From assembly GCA_025266875.1 (NCBI GenBank), contig JALLLT010000058.1, positions 124,001-188,000 of the forward strand: a stretch of DNA of 64,000 nucleotides, in the 5' to 3' direction. The DNA is from Fennellomyces sp. T-0311. Lineage: Eukaryota; Mucoromycota; Mucoromycetes; Mucorales; Lichtheimiaceae. Both the position numbers and the translations under genes were made by a program. The number at the start of each line of letters is the position of its first letter. Positions within the stretch are counted from its first letter, which is position 1. The notes beneath the pieces were generated by a model. It had not been told where the DNA came from. It saw nothing but the letters and a program-made list of their open reading frames with translations, and ran no database searches. Positions 11,371 through 22,990 of the stretch are shown here, piece by piece.

Positions 11371-12486
11371 CTTGATTACCGCTACAAATATGAAGACCCT
11401 GCGTCCAGCGTTAAGGTAAATCTTCTAGAATACCGGCAAAGCGCAGATGGAATCTTTACCACGAGAGCTCGTGTTTCAATATACTATCTCTGTCCCTATA
11501 AATATGGCTTATCGAGTAGTTTAATAGCGAATTTTCAGACCTGATTCGGGGCTGGTATGTGATCAGAGCATTTTGCAGAATGTTTAAACGCACGACATCG
11601 ACTTCGCCATAATCGAATCGAGCTTTAATATATTAAAAGGGTATCATAGGAGCAAGGCCGCGGCGAGAAAAGAAAAACAGGACGTTTGAGAATATCAGCC
11701 AAATAGTGAGCAATCCAGGCGAAAATACGAGTCTTGCACATGTCTTATGGTGCACCTCCTTGCTTTTGCAAATGGCAAGATATGTGGGGTATTGGTGGCG
11801 ATATCCAAAAGTGCGTTCTTAATTCGTGTTATACTCCTTGGAGGTCCTTGTGAAGATCATCGTATATTACGGTCAAGCATTGTTCTTGAACTACCCAATT
11901 ATGTAAACTAAAAGAGTAGCTGTCCTGCTTACATATACAGCCTTTTCTATTATATATGAACAAGCGGCTTGTATCAAACCAGATATGGCTATATAGAATA
12001 GTCAAGTACTAGATCGAAATGGAAGGATAGAGATATGTCACATGAATATTGAAGGAAAAATAGTGTTATTACCCTATTGAGGTGCTTTGGGAGTACGCAG
12101 TATCTATGAGCTAGAGGTACCGAATTTATGGAAGGAAATCTGTCCTTGAAATCAGCAAGCGTTATCAACGATGCAGACACCGACAAGGTCGACTTAGTAC
12201 TGAAAAGCGAGCTGCATATATGATAGATCGAAAGCGTGAGTGGACGATATAATAGATCCTTAATCAGTTCCGTGTTTTAAAGGGCAAACTAATAGAGAGC
12301 AACGACGATGACATTTTGTAATTGTGGTCAAACCCTCGGTAATAGTAAGCAGAGGAACGATGCACCATCTGCATGGCAACCAATCACCGAGGTGATATAA
12401 TGATTGCACCATTGGGAGGTTTAATCTCAGCAGCCACTTTATATTTTTTTGGTGGCCATATTAGTATTTTCCATCCCTGTTCAAAA
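11371..12486. other. Intergenic region upstream of the sulfide oxidoreductase
   Basis: AT-rich, with no supported gene. It must contain the promoter of the downstream gene. An in-frame Met at 12373 exists but was not chosen as start (see that gene). Confidence 0.5.
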
Positions 12487-13921
12487 ATGTTGGCAGCACG
12501 TTCCCGATTCGCGTCGATTGCAAAGCGCACTTTTGCCACCGAGGCAACCACTGCTGCTACACCCGACAAAAAGTACAAGGTGGTTGTTGTCGGTGCCGGC
12601 CCTGGTGGTCTGTCAGGTAAGCCCATATCCAACCGAAGCGCGCGTTTTTATTAAATGTGGCAATTAGTCTCGTCGACATTGTCCAAGATGCTTGGTAAGG
12701 ATCAGGTTGCTGTCATTGACCCTGCCGATTACCACTACGTAAGTAATACAAAACCGAATTGACAGAGGGCAAGCAGAAGAGTATTCATGTGGTACGACAT
12801 ATTAGTACCAGCCCTTGTGGACATACGTCGGTGGTGGTTTGAAGAGCTTCAGCGAGAGCAAGCGCCCCATGGAGTCGGTTGTGCCCGAGAAGGCCGACTG
12901 GATCAAGGAGCGTGTGACGAAGCTTGATCCCGATAACAACCAGATTGCATTGGGTGATGGCAAGACGGTCGGATATGATTATTTGGTCGTTGCTGCCGGT
13001 ATCCAGATCAACTGGGACCAGGTCAAGGGGTTGAAGGAAACCCTGGGCAAGAACGGCGTTACCTCCAACTACTCGCCCGAGAGCGTGCAGAAGACATACA
13101 AATTCATCCAAGAGTTCAAGGGTGGCAATGCTCTGTTTACCTTCCCCAACACGCCACTCAAGTGCCCCGGCGCTCCCACCAAGATCGTCTTCTTGGCCGA
13201 AGAGGCCTTCCGCCTGCAGGGTGTCCGCGACAAGACCAATGTCATCTACAACACGAGCTTGGGCAAGATCTTTGGTGTTGATCACTATGGCCGTGTCTTG
13301 CAAAAGTTGGCCGACGAGCGCGGTATCCAGGTCAACTTCCAACACGAGTTGATTGAAATCAAGTCCGATGACCGCAAGGCCATCTTCCGCAACAACGCCA
13401 ACAAGGAAACCAAGACCTTCGACTACGACTTTATGCACGTCGCTCCTCCCCAGGGCGCACCCACCTTCATCAAGGAGAGCAAGCTGGCCGATGCTGCTGG
13501 CTTTGTGGATGTCAACAAGGAAACCCTCCGATCCACCAAGTACAAGAACGTCTTCTCGTTGGGCGATTGCTCCAACATTCCTACCTCCAAGACCGCCGCC
13601 GCCATCACCGCCGAATCTGGTGTGCTGAAGCGCAACCTGATTGCTGATTTGGAAGGCAAGACCATTGAAGAGTCCAAATACGACGGTTACACCAGCTGTC
13701 CTCTCATTGTTGGTCGCGAGCAGCTTATCTTGGCGGAGTTCAGCGGTTTCAATGGTCAGCCATTGGAAACTTTCCCTGTTGACCAGCGAACTGTCAGCCA
13801 AGCTGCACAATACCTCAACATGGAAGTCATCCCCTCTATCTACTGGAACGGTTTGTTGAACGGTGTCTGGACCGGTCCTTCTGCTGTCCGCAACGCATTC
13901 TCTGCTTTCCGCAACAACTAA
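12487..13921 (+). CDS. SQOR/HMT2: Mitochondrial sulfide:quinone oxidoreductase
   Basis: Exons 12487..12616, 12668..12738, 12806..13921; 438 residues. A flavoprotein disulfide reductase that oxidises sulfide at the inner mitochondrial membrane and passes electrons to ubiquinone. Seen: a basic, hydroxylated presequence (MLAARSRFASIAKRTFATEA), the FAD dinucleotide fold VVVGAGPGGLS at about 34-44, YDYLVVAAG, the GDCSN motif of the second FAD site, and the two redox cysteines in NTPLKCPGAP and GYTSCPLIV that form the catalytic pair in HMT2/SQOR enzymes. The start at 12487 gives a normal mitochondrial leader; the in-frame Met at 12373 would place a hydrophobic stretch ahead of it. It detoxifies sulfide and feeds the respiratory chain. 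Confidence 0.92.
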
Positions 13922-14109
13922 TAAACTTACCATTTTGCATCGTTGACCCAACCCATTCTACTCTTGGCTGATACTCAATCTCTATTTGGTGCTGCTTTAA
14001 TCCGTGGTTGTATGTGTTGGTTTACGGTTGTTTAGGCGATAATCTTGAGTGGAATTGCTCATAAGTTCGTGAGTGCTAATGAATCGACCAGTCTAAAGTT
14101 TATTGCAGA

Positions 14110-16028
14110 TCAGACTTTTGCAGTCCAACTGTTATCCGTCCGTAACTTTAAAATCAGGGCAAGCAAGGCACAGACTCCATATGTTGCTCCTGCCATAATC
14201 TTATATATCCAGAATGGATCACCACCAGTGATATCAGTGTTTGCTCGAATACTGGCCACCACAGGTAGAATGAGGTCTGCGCTGTGGAGAAGCATCAAAA
14301 AATTCGTTGCAGACGGATATCTCTCCATGCCTACGATATTGACTGTTATAGGTGCAGCTTTTGTATCGACTGAGTTAGGAGGTTCCCATGCACAGTAGCT
14401 GATGATCCACTTACAAACGACAGGATAGGCACCGCAAAAAACTCCATATACAACAGCAAAGCCAATAAGGGATGTAAAATCACTTGCAACCATCCAAATG
14501 CCAAAGATTGAAACTGTTGTAATAATCATGCTTATTAAGTATGTATTGACATTTCCAATTTGGTCAGCTACTATCCTATTCGTACAGTCAGAGTTTCTTT
14601 CAACTTCCGGTTCAAAGTATGGCTCACCCCAACGAAATACGCCCAAAAAAATTCATTCCAGCTGCGACAGCAGCGAGTGCCGCAACGTGAGTACTTGAAA
14701 GACCAACGAACGTTCCGTGAGCTGTATTTTACGCGTCTGCACCATTAATATATTTAAAACTGACTTTTGTAAAGTGCTTACATGGCAAGAACGTCATTGT
14801 AATTAGTCTTCCACTAATAGTGAGGGGGCCCGCGACCATCCAAATGACCATATTCAAGTTTTTCAATATGGTGAAATCAAAGTTTCTCACTTTTGGTGGG
14901 ATATTGCTCGATTTTTGATCTTTTAGAAATGCAATTGGCAGCGTATTAATTCCGATAGACATAATTGCAAGCACGTAGAATATCCTGTAGCGGCACTAGT
15001 TTAGTGATGGTGGATGGTATATATTCGAGAAATGCATCGCTATACCATTGATGACCAAGCGTGTCGTATACAGGCGCAATAATAAATGGAAGTATCAGAC
15101 CCGCAAATGGATTACAGCTCGCTTGCAATCCAAAAGCTGTACTCCTTTTCTTTACAAACCACTGTGGTAGAACTCGTATCGAAACCTTTCATGTTAATAT
15201 AAGCACCGATTGATCGTAGCATTATCCACCCTATTTCAACCCCTCACGTACTCCATATACAAATGTTACCCCAATTCCTGTGCAGACACTGAGAGACAAG
15301 TACATTTGCCATACCTGCCATATATCGCATGACAACTCTTCAGTTAGATTTGTGCCTGAATTCGGGCCATGGCAACATACCGAGGTCACCATTCCAGTCA
15401 TCATTTGTCCCACGAAAATTAAGATTGAACCTAAAATTGCCAACTTTCTCGGGCCATATTCTCTGTAGAGTAGATTACAGAGAGGAACGCCAACGTACTG
15501 AATCGATTGGAGCAAGCTACCAACAAGTGTCAGCTGCACGGTAATATTTCGTCCGGTAAAAATATCATTCTTCAAGTAAATATCTTGAATAACACCTTTT
15601 CAACAAGATCAGTCTGGTTCCATGACAAATATGCGTATACCCTTGTGATTACCCCTAATTGAAATCATGAGCCTTTGCTATCTTTGAACAACGACAGCAT
15701 CAATATTTACCAGCTGAGCGGCAATCCACCAAAGAAAAATGCAGCTGTTGCCCCCAAAGCGACGAGCCACGCATATCCTCTATCAACAATCAGATTGCCA
15801 TCGTCCTTGGAATCATCTTCAGTTATAACTTCTGTTGGAGCTTCCGTATTGCCTTCATTCCTCTATAGTTGTCATGTTGGATAACTGCCGCATGACATTT
15901 CTCATCTTGTTTGTTACCTTTGAATCCGTCAAATCGCCTTTGATCTGTTGCTCTGAGGTAGTCCCTTTATTTTGCATCGAAGACGATGAAGTATTTTCTA
16001 TAGAGAGATAATTTGCTCTTTTCTTCAT
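14110..16028 (-). CDS. Monocarboxylate-transporter-like MFS permease
   Basis: At least seven exons starting complement(15918..16028) and 15862 downward, ending at a stop at 14110. The MCT/SLC16 signature D-x-G-Y-x-W appears as DRGYAWLVALGA before TM1. VIQDIYLKNDIFTG, WFVKKRSTAFGLQA (loop 4-5 KRR-type motif), HQWIFYVLAI and NFFGRISLGIVADQIGN (RxGxxxADxxG-type loop) follow in order. A strong gtgagc donor joins SLG to IVADQ. The second coding junction is problematic: the natural donor after LPLSW does not keep frame with VIQDIY; only a weak gtggat donor does, so there may be a small lesion or an unusual splice. Substrate unknown; fungal relatives include riboflavin and carboxylate carriers. Confidence 0.65.
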
Positions 16029-18432
16029 TTTGAGAAATCAAAAGAAGAAATAACGCAACTACCCTTACTCTTCGTTTAAATCCATAACTTATGTATTGAA
16101 GGGATATATATAATTAATTGTCTTGTGATCAGATTCAGGTGACAGAATCGTAAGAAAAATAGCAAATCCCATAATAAAGTGTATAATTTGCCAGTATTTA
16201 TATGATGGCAAAACTTACGGGCAGCGCATGCACTGCAGCAGATATTAATATTGGAAATGGGTAACCGTAGGAGTTCACTTCTTAATCCGAGAGAAATTTT
16301 ATTTCTATATTGCTTAGCTCGATTTCTGCTGGTATTGCGCTCTTCCATTATCGTAAGTGATGTAATTATCATCAAAGATCATTAAACTTGACTTTTAAAA
16401 AGGTCACAAGGGCTCTCGTTTGTTGAAGGTCTTGCTAATTCAAACGACAATCCGCCTGACTCAATTTGTACAGCTCAGCGGCTATCCTTGCTGTGACATA
16501 TGGTTTTCCTTCATGGCAATGGTATATTGTGGTGTCACTTAACTGGAAAAGGCTTTCCAATGGCATAACTAAAATAAGATGCTCTTCGTGCCAAGCCAAT
16601 CCCCACCCCCCAAGATCTGTGTTATTACCGAGCGTCATATAATCTTGCCATATTGTTGAGGAGACCGAAGATCTGAAACCAAGTTAACGGAGCTGCCTTA
16701 CTTGATCGGTAAAGCCGGATCAAAGTTGTACATAAGATCAAATAAGAGCAATCGATAACTCTTCGGTTGTTCATATCCTATTACAATGGATATAATCAAG
16801 GACTAAGGGAAGGCACGCAACCATCAATGACCGTATGCCGAGGATATGACATACACATACTAGTCTGTTGTTGCTCTGACTGTATCCACAAAGCTGGTAC
16901 CACTTTAAACCCATAATGGCATCTTACCAGTGATGCTATATTTCAAGCAAGTGAATTCGAGGAACGGAGGCGTTGCTTGGGTCACTACATGTATAACCCT
17001 TGGATACTGGTGCTATGGATTGCTTTTGTTGAGAATTTCCTTATGATATATCTAAGACAAGAATGTATTATGCTCGACAAGCTGAAATGGCCGGCGCCTT
17101 ATTTTTTAACGTGAGCTATTAGCCGAATCAATTGCTTACGTATCAGCCGTTCTACAGTCGAACATTACTGCGTCTCCTATATTGAACATACCCGCATGTT
17201 CCATTTTCGTTGTAGTGCATTATGCGAATACATAAACGCGGATTTAATCAACTTCGTACCTCGGCTGTACCTTTAGAAGTATGTCATCGTCACAATCCAC
17301 AGATAGTTCCAGTCTTTGACAGCACCTTCAAAGCCACACCTGTTGCGGTGCTGTACATATTACTACAATCTCTGGTTTGGTACTGACGATTGTATAGTCA
17401 CAATTTCACATGCTGTTAGTTACCATGACAAAGCAGTCATTACCATCGCTGCTAATAATAAGGATGTTGTCATGAATATGAGTGGTTACATACAATCACG
17501 TGACCAATGAATTGTATCAATCTGTTTTATGCGCTTAATGGGTCGATGTCATAGGAACGAATAAGCAGAGATAGCTCAGCTTTTACTCGCCATCCTTGTA
17601 AACACAAGTCAGAAAGCACTGATATTTACTCCGATACTTCTTGAAGTGTGATATGTCGTTTGACGGTAGTTCATACGGTATATACTGCTACATAACCTGC
17701 TTAGGTATTTTGACCGCACGTTTTAGCGGTCCTCGTAATGTACTAACCACCATCTCAATGTAAACTTGTCAACTATACATAGTACAAGTATATTTTACAA
17801 TAGAGTGCATATAGCTTCTTGCAATCTAATGACTCGCTACATACTAATTATTGAGCGATAAAATCAGATACCCCTGCGTTATGGTTACGAATATGCGACC
17901 ATCGTCTGCTTCTTAATACTGATAAACAGGTGAAGAGCTGGCACACCGTTGAATGGCGCGAAGTATAGCGCAGGGGATGACTCATTCGAGCATAATGAGA
18001 CAAGGTGACGTGCTTGGACTGATAAATGTGCTTTACCAAGCAAAGAAAACTAAGACCAATTAGAGTATTTTTGAGTAATGGTACAGGTGGCTACCTTAGA
18101 TTTGACTACGTGATAAGCGCGATTGAAGCACTATTTATCGCCTTTAGATTCCAGTTTTCATCGATCTTATATGTGGAAAGAATAGTAGTGAGCGTGAATG
18201 TTGATTCTTGTAACTCGAATATAGGTATGATCCTAGACAGTTTGACTGTACCTCCTATGCTTCACTCATAGTATACCTATGTCAAGTAACATGGAAAAAG
18301 AGACCCACTTTTTGAGACAGCAGTCGCCGCAGTTATCGGACTTACAGGGTTGTAAGGTATGAGGTATGCGGAACAAGGAAGTTTCGCAGCACCACCTCTC
18401 TTTCCTTCGCATAAGAGAAAATATAACCAAGG
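16029..18432. other. Intergenic region
   Basis: About 2.4 kb between divergently transcribed MCT-like and XRN1 genes. No supported coding region, RNA gene or repeat was seen. Confidence 0.5.
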
Positions 18433-21400
18433 ATGGGTATTCCAAAGTTTTTCCGATGGATGAGGTAAGTGTCATGCGCTTGTCTTAGTCAACTATACTT
18501 ACGAAATGCCATGTACAGTGAGCGATACCCCATGTGTTCACAGCTAATCACGCAGAACAGCATTCCAGAATTTGGTAAAGAGCAAAAAAGACTGGGAAGG
18601 ATCGACGTTGAACTGACGTGAATAAGACAATATGTACTTGGATATGAATGGCATTATCCACAACTGCTCGCACAATAATAATAACAGCGCGCACTACCGC
18701 ATCTCTGAAGAAGAAATCTGGATTGGCGTGTTCAACTATGTGGATCATTTGTTTGCCAAAATCAAGCCGAAGAAACTGTTCTTTATGGCGATTGATGGCG
18801 TTGCTCCCAGAGCCAAAATGAACCAGCAGCGATCGCGACGGTTCCGCACTGCACAGGAAGCACAGACGAACCGGAACAAGGCATTGAAGAGAGGCGAGGA
18901 ACTTCCGGACGAGCCACCGTTCGATAGCAATTGTATTACTCCAGGTAATAAGGTTATATGAAGAGGTTTCTGTTTTTTTTGTATAACAAACATACATCTC
19001 AGGCACGGAGTTTATGGCAAAGTTGACAGCTCAACTGCGATACTTTATTGCCAAAAAAGTGTCCGAAGATGCCAATTGGCGTGGCGTCGAGATCGTGCTT
19101 TCAGGGCCGGAGGTCCCTGGCGAAGGTGAACACAAGATCATGGAGTACATCCGCCTGGCAAAGGCTCAGCCAGAATACAACCCAAACACTCGGCATTGCT
19201 TATACGGCTTGGACGCCGATCTCATCATGCTCGGGCTGCTGAGCCATGATCCCCACTTTGCATTACTGCGAGAGGAGGTGACGTTTGGACGAAAGGCTGC
19301 GCAAAAGAAGACAAGGTACGTAACAGGGGGCTGGGATGGCGTGATGTTTTCGCTGATTGCAGGAGAGTAGTCTGGACAGCCAAAACTTTTACTTGATGCA
19401 CCTGTCTCTTTTACGAGAGTACCTTGATCTCGAGTTCGTCTCCATGAAAGCAACGTTGCCGTTCGAATACGATCTGGAACGTGTTATTGATGACTTTATC
19501 CTACTCGCGCTGTTTGTCGGCAATGATTTCTTGCCGCATTTACCCAGTCTGCACATCCACGACGGTGCGCTCGGCTTGATGTTCAACATTTACAAGAACA
19601 AGCTTCCCGAATCAGGAGGATACCTTCAAGATGGCGGCGTCGTAAACTTGCACCGGCTGCAGCCTTTGCTGGACGAACTCACCACAGCGGTCGAGATGGA
19701 AAACTTTGACGCCGAGCGCGCTGATATGCTCTTCCTTGCTGGAAAACGCTGGGACGGTGCCAGTGAACGCGAGCAGCTGCACAATCTGGAAAAGAAGAAG
19801 AAAGGAGAAAAGAGTAAGCAGGAGCGGTTTGGAACGAGAAGGCGTTGGTTGACACTGTAATCAATAGCGATCACAGAGACACAAAAGAAGCTCTTTGGCC
19901 AGATCAAGGAGTTCATTTTGGAGCATAGCCCGGCCAACCCTGGCCAGCTCCATTTCCCATCCAATCTCAAGGCACGCGATCGCCGCTTCATCGAGGTGGC
20001 TGCCAACGATTTCAATCTGCACTACGCCACCGAATATTCCAACGAAGACAACTCAAAGCACGTTTATATTGAATTTGAAGAAAACGAAGAGGGAGAAGAG
20101 GATGTGTCCGAAGAAGAGATGGATGAGGAGGCACTTGCTGCGCGCGACAGAGTGCTGGCGAAATACGAAACTGCCAGGGTGATCAAGGACGAGCTGACCG
20201 AGGAAGAGCTCTATCGGATTGAAGAGGAAAAGTATTATGCGGATCACAAGGAGTGGAAGCGTCAGTACTATCAGGTAGAGCAGAGTGCGGGATCGAGCCA
20301 CGCCGGGATGCTGACGTTTGTTCCACGATAGGAAAAAATGGACGTTGACATTGACAACGAGGAGCAGATGGATAAGCTGTGTCGAGAGTACATCACGGGT
20401 ATCCAGTGGGTGCTGCGTTACTACTACAACGGTGTTGCATCCTGGGGATGGTTCTTCCCTTACCACTACGCTCCCAAGATCTCGGATCTGAAGAACATTG
20501 AAAAGTATCAAGACGTCAGCTTTGACCTCGGCAGGCCGTTCCGTCCCTACGAGCAGCTTATGGGCGTGCTTCCGACGCTGAGCAAACAGCTCTTACCTGT
20601 TGCCTACCGAGTACGTCCCCTCGTCTGCATATGTAGGAAAGGCTAATGATCCGTGCACAGGAACTGATGACAAGCACGACCTCGCCTATTCTTGACTTCT
20701 ACCCCAGCAATTTCGATATGGATCTGAACGGCAAGAAGCAAGACTGGGAGGCCGTAGTCAGGATTCCGTTCATCGATGAAAAGCGCTTATTGGAAGCCAT
20801 GAAAACGTACGAGCATCGACTGACAAAGTCCGAGAAAAAGCGCTCCCAATTCGGAGAGTCCTACAGCTTTATTTACGACAAGTCGCTCGAGGGCGTCAAC
20901 GAAGGTAACGGCTTGACTTACCCCAGTCCGCTGCCTGGCGTCTTTCCAGATGTCTACCACTGTGTAGCACGTGAAGTCGTGTACCACCTTCCCACCTTGG
21001 AGAATGGTTTGACGTTCAAGAAGCATTTGTGCGATGGCGCTTATCTTGGCAAGGACCTGTATGCCGGCTTCCCTTCGTTAAATACCATCCCGCATACCGG
21101 TGAGGTCACCTTCCACAAGGTGATTGTATTCCAGGGTGAAAGCAGGTATGCCTGATAGCTTTTGTTTCAATAAGGTGGACTCACATGGGTCTAGAAACGA
21201 AACGATGGTCGTGACGCTCAATAACCAGTACGAAGATGCCAACATTGAAGAGATCGCCAAGAAGCTGCTTTATCGACGCGTCTATGTCCGTAAGTACACT
21301 CCACTAGCACATCAATTGAATAGTGCGCTGACCAAAGGTATCATAGATTACCCGTATCTGAAGGAAGCAGTGATCATCGGTGTCTCTGATCGCAATGCCA

Positions 21401-22896
21401 AGTACTATGTCAAGGTGGCTGGAAAGAAGAAGCAAATTCTGCAGCACATGTTTGACGACGAGGAAAAGAAAGACTGGGAAAAGCGTGTCGGGCGCGTCGA
21501 GTATATGTCGAGCAAGCGCTTCGGTCTCGTCGTCGGGAAAACTGAGATTGCTCTGCACGTATGCACCTTGCGTGGCATGAAGAAGACCGAGACCGGTGCT
21601 TACGTCAAGGAGTATGTGAATCCAGCTCAGGAAGATTTGGTGCCTATCCAAACCAGCGTGCTTAACATTACCAATCCCGATGAACGGTACAAGGAACGCC
21701 CTCCTCCTCCCATCGACGAAGAGTTTCCTGTCAACAGCAAGGTGTTCTTTACTGGGCGCGGATTCTACGGGTCTCTGGGTACCGTTCTGAATCACAAGAA
21801 CGGTGGTGCCAACATCGCCTTGATTGTCCCACAAGACTCTCAGAAGCGAAGCGAGCCTGGCTTTGGTCGCGCATTGGCACGCCAGCAGTATGAGAACATC
21901 CAGTATTTCCCGTTCTTTGCAGTCTGTGAGCATTTGAACATCGACACCACCACGTTGTCCAAGATCACCTCGTCAATGACAGTTCAAGACAAGGGTTTGC
22001 AGCGAATCAACCTTGGCTTGAATCTAAAGTTCGAAAACAAGCAACAGAAGGTCATCGGCTATTCGCGCAAGAACGACAGAGGCCAGTGGGAGTATTCCGT
22101 CAAGGCTATCGAGTTGATTGTGCAGTATATCCGCGAGTTCCCCAACTTTGTCAGCTTGATCCGTTCAAAGAAAGGAAATGGTAAGTCTACAACGTCCTCC
22201 CAATGTCACTGTACTAAGCAAGGAGCAGGTATGCTGCAGGTGAGCGATATGGTCTGGTCAGACTCCGGCTCCAAGGAGATCCAAAGAATGCAAAAGTGGT
22301 TGAAGGAAAAGAAGATCAACGAACTTCCCCGCGCATCTTTAGCAGCGGAGGAGCTTGAAGAGGTATGTACTGTGCAGTGGAAAGTCGAATGCAACGTATA
22401 CTCAACGAAAGTGTAGGACTTTGTGAAGGAAATCGAAAAGTGCGCCGATGAGTATAACAGACAATACGACAAGTTGCAGTTCAAGAAGATGCTGATCCAA
22501 AACGTGCCTCGCACCGCCTTGCTAAAGCCTGCAGACGCCGAGATGAGACTGCACACCCAGACATTCAAGCTGGGTGATCGTGTGGTCTATGCTCTGGAGG
22601 CGGGAGTTGTGCCTCTCGGCTTCCGCGGCACCGTTGTCGGTGTCCAGGAAACCATTGTCGATGTCGTATTCGATTCAACGTTTATGGGAGGCACCAACCT
22701 CGACGGCAAGTGCTCGGATTACCGCGGTCTTTCGCTTTCGTATTCGAACGTGATCAACTTGACATACCCCTCCCTCGCCACTCCCACCGCTCGCCACCAT
22801 CACGATGATGAGAACCACGCGTCAAATGGCCACTTTAAGAAGACAAATGAACACACTCGAAGAAGGAAAGCTCTGCAGAACATCCAGTCATCGTAA
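18433..22896 (+). CDS. XRN1: 5'-3' exoribonuclease 1
   Basis: Exons 18433..18464, 18519..18574, 18627..18944, 19003..19315, 19368..19813, 19868..20274, 20332..20610, 20661..21145, 21195..22180, 22229..22362, 22417..22896; phases agree and give about 1311 residues. Degrades decapped 5'-monophosphate mRNA in the cytoplasm. The N-terminus MGIPKFFRWM and acidic-cluster motifs LDMNGIIHNC, EGEHKIMEYIR, YGLDADLIMLGL and IGNDFLP-like VGNDFLPHLP are the XRN catalytic core. RRFRTAQEA and SPLPGVF match conserved surface segments, and the PAZ/Tudor-like and SH3-like C-terminal regions are present (VPLGFRGTVVGV, YRGLSLSYSNVINLT). It ends in a short His/Asp/Lys-rich tail. A further 48-nt GT-AG intron may exist at about 21292-21339. 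It converges on the GH63 gene with a 94-nt gap. Confidence 0.93.
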
Positions 22897-22990
22897 AAAA
22901 GCGCAGCTTTTGATAGAAAAGACCCCCTTTTGCTTTTTTTTTGGCACTTGTAATGCTTCTTTTTTGAGCAAAGGATCCAAAAAACTAATT

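Noticed and set aside
12373..12486. Upstream in-frame start for the sulfide:quinone oxidoreductase
   Set aside because: It would add a hydrophobic stretch before an otherwise normal mitochondrial presequence starting at 12487.
12785..13951. Long 388-residue frame antisense to the sulfide oxidoreductase
   Set aside because: It mirrors the coding strand through codon bias; no family motif, and the plus strand is clearly the real gene.
21304..21933. 209-residue frame antisense to XRN1
   Set aside because: Lies wholly over conserved XRN1 coding sequence and has no motif.
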